A program made the position numbers and the translations under genes. From Intestinimonas massiliensis (ex Afouda et al. 2020) (lineage in GTDB: Bacteria > Bacillota > Clostridia > Oscillospirales > Oscillospiraceae), in contig NZ_LR131147.1 of the NCBI RefSeq assembly GCF_900626285.1, positions 1,642,658 to 1,706,657 of the forward strand: a stretch of DNA of 64,000 nucleotides. Reading direction: 5' to 3'. Of the stretch, positions 58,071 to 64,000 are shown in pieces (the stretch's first letter is position 1; every line of letters starts with the position of its first letter). The notes under the pieces are model-generated. The model ran no database searches. It had not been told where the DNA came from and saw only the letters and a list, made by a program, of their open reading frames with translations.

Positions 58071-61000
58071 TCAGCCGTTCATCTGCGCCACGAAACGGGC
58101 GAAGAGGGCGGCCACTTCGGCCCGGGAGGCGGTGCCCTGAGGCGCCAGCCTGCCGTCGCCGATCCCTTCCACCAGACCCAGGCCGGTGGCCCAGATCATG
58201 GCGTCCTCGGCCCAGTCGCTGACAGAGTCGGCGTCGCTGAAGGCGCTGAGGCTGCCCTCGGCCGCCGGGCTGCCGGCGTAGCGGTACAGCATGGTGACCA
58301 GCTGCTCACGGGTCAGGTAGTAGTACAGGTTGGTGCCGTCGGAGATCCCCTGCTCCACGACCCAATCGAGGCCCGCCTCATACCAGGTACTGCCCGCGGA
58401 GGTATCCACCCCGGCGAACCGGGCCAGCAGGGTCCAGCCCATGGCCCGGGTCATGGGGCTGTCGGGGGTGAAGGTAGCGGCGCCGGTGCCCTGGAACAGC
58501 TCCCGGCTGGTGACGTAGTCGATGACGTCCTTGGCCCAGTGGGTGTCGGGTACGTCGGTAAAGTTCTTGGCGTTGTTGATGATCTTAATGGTGTCGCCGT
58601 CGGACAGGGTGACGGTGATGCCGCTGTCGGACAGGGCGGTGTCCATCAGGATCGTCTCCTTGCCGTCGTCATCCACCAGGACGGCCACGGTACCGGAGGA
58701 GGCGTCCTTCACCGGGATCTCCACCTTTACGTCCTTCTTGTCCGCCAGATCCACCTTGATGACGGGCGCGCCGTCGGGGTCCTGCTGGGGGATGGGCAGC
58801 TGGAGGATCTCATCCTCCGCCGCGCTGTTCATGGTGGACCGGGACACCGTGACCGTGGTCTCCGACGCGCCGGTCTTGTCGGTCTTGGTGACGGCGGAGG
58901 ACCCATCGGGGTACTTGGTGGTGGAAGTGGAGGAGCCGTCCGTCTTGGTCACCGTGGTAGTGGTGGAGCCGTCGGGGTTGGTGACGGTCTCGGTCTTGCT
59001 GCCGGAGGAGCTGCTGCCGCCGCCGGAGGAGGAGCCGCCGCCCTGGGCGGGCGGGATATCCACTTCCTCCGTGCCGCAGACGATGTCGGCCCGGTCACTG
59101 ACCCGGATACGGGGGGCGGGACCGGCAAAGCTGCTGTCGTAGGAGGACAGGCCCACCACGGTGATCTCGTGGCCCACCGCCAGGTTGTCGATGGGCGTAT
59201 CCTTGGTGATGTAGCCGTCAATGAACACGCGGGCGTCGTAGCCGCTGTCGTCCCGGACCATGATGGTCTGGACCAGGCCCTCGGCCTCGGCGAAGCTGAC
59301 CACCACGCCATGGATCTGCACCAGGCTGCCCAGCTCGGCGGCCTGGGAGGCCTGCTGGGTGGTGATGGACTTGGGCGCGGGGACCTCGCCCTCGCCGATC
59401 TTCTCGATGCTGCTCACATTGAGCTGCCGCTCTCCCTGGTAGGAGGAGGTGGTGCCGGTAATGCGGACGATGTCGCCCTTCTTGTAATTGCCCGCCACGG
59501 GGAAGGCGTTGATGCCGGCGGTGTCGTCCTGGACGTAGATGCAGTCGAAGAAGGCGGTGTCCTTGTCATAGCCGGAGGCGTTGGAGGTGACCACGCCCTC
59601 GACAGTGTACTTGATGCCCTCCTCGGTCTGGGCCTGGACATCGGCAATGGGGGTAATGGTCAGGGGGTTGAGGTAGCTTACCAGGTTTTCGCAGATGTTG
59701 TAGTTGGAGTAGTTCTTCTCGGCGCCGCTGTCCACATCGGCCTGGACCTCAAAGTTGGACATGAAGGCCGCGCCGGACACCACGATGAGGCCCTTGCCGC
59801 CGCCCAGGTCCTCGGTAGCCAGCACCATCAGGCGGTTGTCGCCCTCGGCGGCGGGATACTTGGGGATCCCGCTGCCGCCCAGGCCGTCCCCGTCCACATC
59901 CTTGGAATAGGTGGAGGCGTGGCCGTAGACCACAGGCGTCACCGTCTCAGGCAGGACGGAGGCAGGCGCGCCGCTGTCATCCACGGCATAGACCGTGGCG
60001 CCGCCGTAGTGGCTGTACAGCTGGGTATACATATTGTTGTAGTTGTTGGCCTCGTCATACGCGATGCCCTGGGTGAGGAAGCTGTCCCAGTTGTAGGTGT
60101 TGAAGTACAGCCGCCAGGGATCCACGCCGTCGATCTTGCTGAAGGTATCGTCATAGGTGGCGTCGTCGCCGATCCGCAGGGAGGAGCCCAGAGCCTCCAG
60201 CACCGCGTTCTGGGTGGCTGCCATGTGGACAATATCCTTGTTGTTCTGGATGACGTCGTAGTTCTCATAATTGTCCGACCAGCCCGCCAGAACCACCATG
60301 CCGCCGGCGGCATTGAAGTCGGCAAGGGCCTCCAGCTCGGCCTGGGAATAGGTCCTGGGGTCCTTCTGGGCGTCGGCCAGGCGGCGGGAGGGGGCGGTGA
60401 GGATGATGGCCTTGTACTTGCCGTTTGCGTTCTCACAGGCGGCAATCAGATCGGCGCTGGTTTTCAGCTCCACGGTGCGCACCGAATACCCGGCGGCCAG
60501 CGCGCCGAAGTTGCCCATGGAGTCCTTGTAGTTGCCTGCCACGTACTCGTTGTAGTGGGAGGCGTCGATGCCGATGTACACCAGCTTGGAGGCGTCCATC
60601 ACATCCAGGGTGACACTCTTGGAGTAGGTGTACTGGATGCCGCCCTCCTCCATCACGGCGGTGACGGTGATGGTCATCACCTTGGCGGCGGTGGGGGTAT
60701 ACTTCCACTCCACCGGCAGGGTGCCGGAGGCGGGCACTTCATAACCGGTGGTGTCGGTGTACAGGGTCTCGCTGCCGCTGGTGTAGGTGATGCTCTGCAC
60801 GGTGGCGGCGGCGGCCTCGCTGTTGAACAGGGTGGTGGTGAGGGTCAGTTCCTCATCGGTGACGGGGATGGAGGTGCCGCACTCCACGGAGGAAATGCCC
60901 ATCTTCACCACTTCGCCCACCCATACGGGGGCGGTGACGGCCAGGTCGCCGTCGCTCTGGGTGACCCGGATGAAGTAGTAGCTGTAGTCGGCGGGGAGGG

Positions 61001-64000
61001 TGCAGCTCAGCTCGCCGGCGGCCAGCTGGTCGGGATCGTCCCAGGTGTAGGCCACGGCGCCGGAGTTGACCACCACTTCCACCTTGGCGATGGAGTCGGT
61101 GCTGTCGGGGTCGTTGACGCTGACGCTGATGGCGACGTTCTCGGGGACCTCCTCGATGATGGAGCCCAGCATCTGGTCATTGAGGGTGTAGTTGATCTCC
61201 AGGTTCTTGTCCTCGGTGGCGTACACCCGGTACTGCCGGATGGCCGCGAACAGGCCCTCTTCGGAGAAGTCATCGGTGAGGATCACGTCCCGGGCGTCGT
61301 TGGCGTTGCCCCACTTGCCCTTGTGGTTGTCCTGGTTGTTGGTGGGGGCCACGTGCCAGCCCTTGTCCAGGGCCATGATGTACTGCTCATAGCTGGGGTA
61401 GTAGCCGTCGGCGCCGATGGCGCCCTCGCCGTTGCCCACCTCCACCAGATACATCCGGGTGTCGATGATGGGATCGTAGTACCCGAAGTCGCTGAAGTTG
61501 CCGAAGGTGGTGCCGGGGTGGTTGAACTGGCTGATGGAATCCACCAGCGCGGCGTTGCTCAGCAGGGCGTAGTAGGCCTTCATTCCCGCGTCGCCGTCCT
61601 TGGCATTCAGGGTACTGTTGTTGCGGGAGACGATGCCGGGGGTGTTGAAGGTGTTGATGTGGCCGGGGCCGCCGGACCAGGTCATCTCGAAGCCCGCCAG
61701 AGCCACCAGCTCGCCGGCGTGCTGGGCGTTGAAGGTGTCGATGGTGCCGGTGTAGGTGTCCCACTTTGCCTTGCTCTCAGCCGTCATCTGGCTGACGTCA
61801 TAGAGGGCGGCCTCGGGGTTGGAATCGCTGCTGGAGTCAAAGTAGTTGGAGTGGTCGGTGAAGGCCACGAAGTCCACATTGGCGCTCTCCGGCAGGCCGG
61901 CCACGTAGTTCAGGCCCTCCTGGAGGGTGCCCGCGCCGTCGGAGTACTCGCCGGTGTGGGAGTGGAGCTGGCCGAAGTAGAGCTGATACTGGGCCCTGCC
62001 GATGGTAAAGCTCCAGGTGCGGCTGACGCTCTTCTCATCGGTGCGGGTCAGGGTGACGGACACCGTCACCTTGCCGTCGGCCAGGTCGGCGGCGGGGGTG
62101 TAGGCGGCCTTATTGCCGTCCACGGCGGCGGAGACAGGCTCCCCGTTCACCGTCATGACTACCTGGGGGTCCTCCCCGGCGTTGCCGAAGGTGACGCCTA
62201 TCTCAGGCCGCTTGTCGTCGCCGGTCTGGGCACCGGAGGCGGGGAACACATCCATGATGTAGGGCTCGTCCTTTACCTCCAGGGTGACGGAGCCGGTAAA
62301 GTCCACGCCCTTGACGTCCGCGCCGGTCACGGTGACGGTCAGCTGACCGGCGGTCATGGCGGCGGCGGGGATGGTGAAGGTATAGGTGCCGTCCTCCTGG
62401 GTGAGGGCGGCCTCCGTCTCACCGTATCTGGCGGTGAGGGTGTCCACGCCGAAGACGGAGTCCACGGTGAAGGTGACGGTGTAGTCCTGATTCACATAGG
62501 CCTCGGTCAGGGCGCCGAAGTTCACCGCCGGCACGTTGACCACGCCCTCGGTGACGGTGATGCCGTCGGCCAGGGGGTAGAAGAAGAAGGTATAGATGTT
62601 CTTGTCGCTGTCGCCGTACAGGCTGTAGGTCTTGTAGGAGCCGCCGTAGTACTCCAGATACTGGTCGTACTTGTTATTGAATTTGGCGGTGCGGCTCATC
62701 AGGCTGTAGCCGCCGTTGAAGGCGGTGACCGTCCAGTCGGCGTCCTCCGTGGCCTCTTCGGAATAGAAGGCGTTGTTGCCGGTGCCGTTGGAGCACAGGT
62801 AGCCGTCGGCGGTCTTGAAGCGGTAGTACGCTCCGTTCTCTTCCACGGCAAAGACCCGGGCGCCGTTGGCGGGGGAGGCCTTGCCCTCCGCGATCTCAGC
62901 GGCGGCGCTGTTCACAGAGGGGCTGGTCGCGTTGTCATCCTGTCCCGCCAGCACGCCCTGAGCGCCCACGTTATAGAGCACGAAGGCTTCGGGGATCTCC
63001 ACCTCGCCGCTGGGCGGCTCAGGCAGACCGGTGGCCTCATAGAAGGCCAGGGCGAACATGCCCTCGCTGCCGGAAGCAATGTTGTAGTAAGCGCTCCAGG
63101 TGCCGTACTTTTCCTGGTACTCCATGTAGGCGCCGCGGGCAGAGTTCTTGACGTACCAGAGGCCGTCACCCGCCTCCGTCAGCTCCCACTTGTCGTTCTT
63201 CCCGCCCAGCGGCATACTGGTGTAGTCGTCGTCCATGCCGATGTTCTGTCCGCTGCAGGAGAAGGACCAGGTGCCGTCGCCGTTGTCCGTCACCGTCCAC
63301 ACGTCGGCGGCGGACCAGCCGGTCAGGGTGCTGTCGGTGAGGGTGACGTCGGTGCTCTTGTTGTAGAAGCCGCTGTACTCAGTCGACAGGGCCTTGCCGT
63401 AAGCGGGGTTGTAGATGACCACCTGCTCCCCGTCATAGATGGGACCGGTGGAGGCGCCGGGCTTGGTGATCTCGTCGGCGCTGGTGTTGCGCAGCTGGAA
63501 CTTACTGCCGTATACGCCCACTGCCGCGGAGACGGTGACCACGTCATCCACCGCCACCGCCCAGGTGTTGTCCTCATTCTTGCCCACCACGGCCTTGTAG
63601 AGCTGGATGGTATTGCCGTCGGCGTCCTTCAGGGTGATGTTGGGGCTGGAGTAGGCGCCGTTGTTGTCAAACACCTCGGTGACCGTCAGGTTTTTGATGG
63701 TCACGTAGGTGCAGATGTCGGCGGTGCTCAGTTCCCCGATGGTCTTGACCGCGGGAGTGAGGGTCAGCCCGGAGGACTTCTCATAGGTGGCGCTGGCCAG
63801 CTCGGGCAGACCGTTGTAGGTGGCCCGCTTGCCGGTGGCGATGACGGTGTCCCCCAGAGCCAGGTCGGAGGGCGCCGTGGACAGGAAGGCGCAGATGCCG
63901 CCGGTGCCGTCCTGGAGGTAGACGTTCTTGCCGTCGAGAAGGGTGACCACGCCCTTGACGGTCAGATTTTCCGTGCCGTCCTCAGCGGCCAGGGCCTCGG
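58071..64000 (-). CDS. Large SLH-anchored multidomain protein with PHP phosphoesterase domain (5' end outside window)
   Basis: The frame is open from the window edge to a stop at 58071, about 1,976 codons visible. The first residues (EALAAEDGTENLTVKG) look like the end of a signal peptide, so perhaps only 20-40 residues are missing. Order of parts: OB-fold (about 63,960-63,500); a ricin/lectin-like region (to about 62,500); immunoglobulin-like modules; a CehA/McbA-type PHP phosphoesterase with 'QLHSHTGEYSDG', 'FTDHSNYF' and 'DNHKGKWGNANDARDV' (about 61,985-61,150); an Ig-like part; a Rossmann-like domain 'VYIGIDASHYNEY'; two more OB-folds (about 59,640-59,080); a Ser/Gly/Thr-rich linker; three SLH repeats at the end ('FTDVPDTHWAKDVIDYV'). 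Probably a cell-wall-bound nuclease or phosphatase. Its substrate is inference. Confidence 0.82.
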   Translation of the reverse strand, partial: EALAAEDGTENLTVKGVVTLLDGKNVYLQDGTGGICAFLSTAPSDLALGDTVIATGKRATYNGLPELASATYEKSSGLTLTPAVKTIGELSTADICTYVTIKNLTVTEVFDNNGAYSSPNITLKDADGNTIQLYKAVVGKNEDNTWAVAVDDVVTVSAAVGVYGSKFQLRNTSADEITKPGASTGPIYDGEQVVIYNPAYGKALSTEYSGFYNKSTDVTLTDSTLTGWSAADVWTVTDNGDGTWSFSCSGQNIGMDDDYTSMPLGGKNDKWELTEAGDGLWYVKNSARGAYMEYQEKYGTWSAYYNIASGSEGMFALAFYEATGLPEPPSGEVEIPEAFVLYNVGAQGVLAGQDDNATSPSVNSAAAEIAEGKASPANGARVFAVEENGAYYRFKTADGYLCSNGTGNNAFYSEEATEDADWTVTAFNGGYSLMSRTAKFNNKYDQYLEYYGGSYKTYSLYGDSDKNIYTFFFYPLADGITVTEGVVNVPAVNFGALTEAYVNQDYTVTFTVDSVFGVDTLTARYGETEAALTQEDGTYTFTIPAAAMTAGQLTVTVTGADVKGVDFTGSVTLEVKDEPYIMDVFPASGAQTGDDKRPEIGVTFGNAGEDPQVVMTVNGEPVSAAVDGNKAAYTPAADLADGKVTVSVTLTRTDEKSVSRTWSFTIGRAQYQLYFGQLHSHTGEYSDGAGTLQEGLNYVAGLPESANVDFVAFTDHSNYFDSSSDSNPEAALYDVSQMTAESKAKWDTYTGTIDTFNAQHAGELVALAGFEMTWSGGPGHINTFNTPGIVSRNNSTLNAKDGDAGMKAYYALLSNAALVDSISQFNHPGTTFGNFSDFGYYDPIIDTRMYLVEVGNGEGAIGADGYYPSYEQYIMALDKGWHVAPTNNQDNHKGKWGNANDARDVILTDDFSEEGLFAAIRQYRVYATEDKNLEINYTLNDQMLGSIIEEVPENVAISVSVNDPDSTDSIAKVEVVVNSGAVAYTWDDPDQLAAGELSCTLPADYSYYFIRVTQSDGDLAVTAPVWVGEVVKMGISSVECGTSIPVTDEELTLTTTLFNSEAAAATVQSITYTSGSETLYTDTTGYEVPASGTLPVEWKYTPTAAKVMTITVTAVMEEGGIQYTYSKSVTLDVMDASKLVYIGIDASHYNEYVAGNYKDSMGNFGALAAGYSVRTVELKTSADLIAACENANGKYKAIILTAPSRRLADAQKDPRTYSQAELEALADFNAAGGMVVLAGWSDNYENYDVIQNNKDIVHMAATQNAVLEALGSSLRIGDDATYDDTFSKIDGVDPWRLYFNTYNWDSFLTQGIAYDEANNYNNMYTQLYSHYGGATVYAVDDSGAPASVLPETVTPVVYGHASTYSKDVDGDGLGGSGIPKYPAAEGDNRLMVLATEDLGGGKGLIVVSGAAFMSNFEVQADVDSGAEKNYSNYNICENLVSYLNPLTITPIADVQAQTEEGIKYTVEGVVTSNASGYDKDTAFFDCIYVQDDTAGINAFPVAGNYKKGDIVRITGTTSSYQGERQLNVSSIEKIGEGEVPAPKSITTQQASQAAELGSLVQIHGVVVSFAEAEGLVQTIMVRDDSGYDARVFIDGYITKDTPIDNLAVGHEITVVGLSSYDSSFAGPAPRIRVSDRADIVCGTEEVDIPPAQGGGSSSGGGSSSSGSKTETVTNPDGSTTTTVTKTDGSSTSTTKYPDGSSAVTKTDKTGASETTVTVSRSTMNSAAEDEILQLPIPQQDPDGAPVIKVDLADKKDVKVEIPVKDASSGTVAVLVDDDGKETILMDTALSDSGITVTLSDGDTIKIINNAKNFTDVPDTHWAKDVIDYVTSRELFQGTGAATFTPDSPMTRAMGWTLLARFAGVDTSAGSTWYEAGLDWVVEQGISDGTNLYYYLTREQLVTMLYRYAGSPAAEGSLSAFSDADSVSDWAEDAMIWATGLGLVEGIGDGRLAPQGTASRAEVAALFARFVAQMNG

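Overview
The window is high-GC, tightly packed bacterial DNA. It looks like an anaerobic, spore-lineage gut Firmicute, most likely an Oscillospiraceae relative of Flavonifractor, Lawsonibacter or Intestinimonas. This assignment is inference from four things: a complete anaerobic (cobalt-early) cobalamin pathway, a dipicolinate synthase gene, SLH and GLUG surface proteins, and the rpsF-ssb-rpsR order. No tRNA, rRNA, insertion sequence or CRISPR array was seen.

Layout. 1-5.5 kb: two adjacent secreted GLUG-repeat proteins (the first cut by the window edge, the second with an RCC1-like propeller). 5.6-7.4 kb: an overlapping trio of guanine deaminase, a Cys-rich unknown and a NifU-type Fe-S protein. 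7.5-8.0 kb: a non-coding patch of two clusters of perfect hairpins and a duplicated TraB gene tail. 8.0-10.6 kb: a TraB-family secreted protein and a DUF815 ATPase. 10.7-15.6 kb: class II aldolase, beta-CASP RNase and a large CbbX-type AAA+ protein.

15.7-41.0 kb is the core: 27 minus-strand genes for tetrapyrrole and cobalamin synthesis, nearly all with 1-17 nt overlaps or very short gaps. A promoter at 40.99-41.02 kb and a cobalamin riboswitch with an intrinsic terminator lead the corrin-ring and nucleotide-loop genes (cbiD-F-G-H-J-ET-A, cobT-U-S, a half-size cobU, cobC, cbiB, cobD, cbiP, cbiC, cbiK). A second cobalamin riboswitch at 25.4 kb, with no visible terminator, leads the cobalt transporter cbiMNQO, then cbiL and the glutamyl-tRNA to precorrin-2 genes (a hemA-precorrin-2 dehydrogenase fusion, hemC, a cobA-hemD fusion, hemB, hemL). 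Together they run from glutamyl-tRNA to cobalamin. The corrinoid adenosyltransferase and all haem-branch genes (hemE onward) are not in the window.

41-50.3 kb is mixed: a membrane-linked XRE regulator, a P-type ATPase, a small membrane protein, a ROK glucokinase, a glycolipid glycosyltransferase with a flippase-like membrane protein, a 4'-phosphopantetheinyl transferase and a serpin lipoprotein. 50.4-53.1 kb encodes an OmpR-type response regulator and sensor kinase. 53.2-54.3 kb is rpsF-ssb-rpsR. 54.6-64 kb holds a triple-PepSY secreted protein, dpaB with a 5'-truncated dpaA, a YibE/F membrane protein, and a roughly 1,975-residue SLH-anchored protein with OB-fold and PHP phosphoesterase domains that runs off the window.

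Most likely points of novelty: the half-size CobU paralogue inside the cobalamin operon, the truncated dpaA abutting a perfect palindrome, the hairpin clusters with a duplicated TraB tail, the Cys-cluster AAA+ protein, and the serpin with a small-residue reactive loop.
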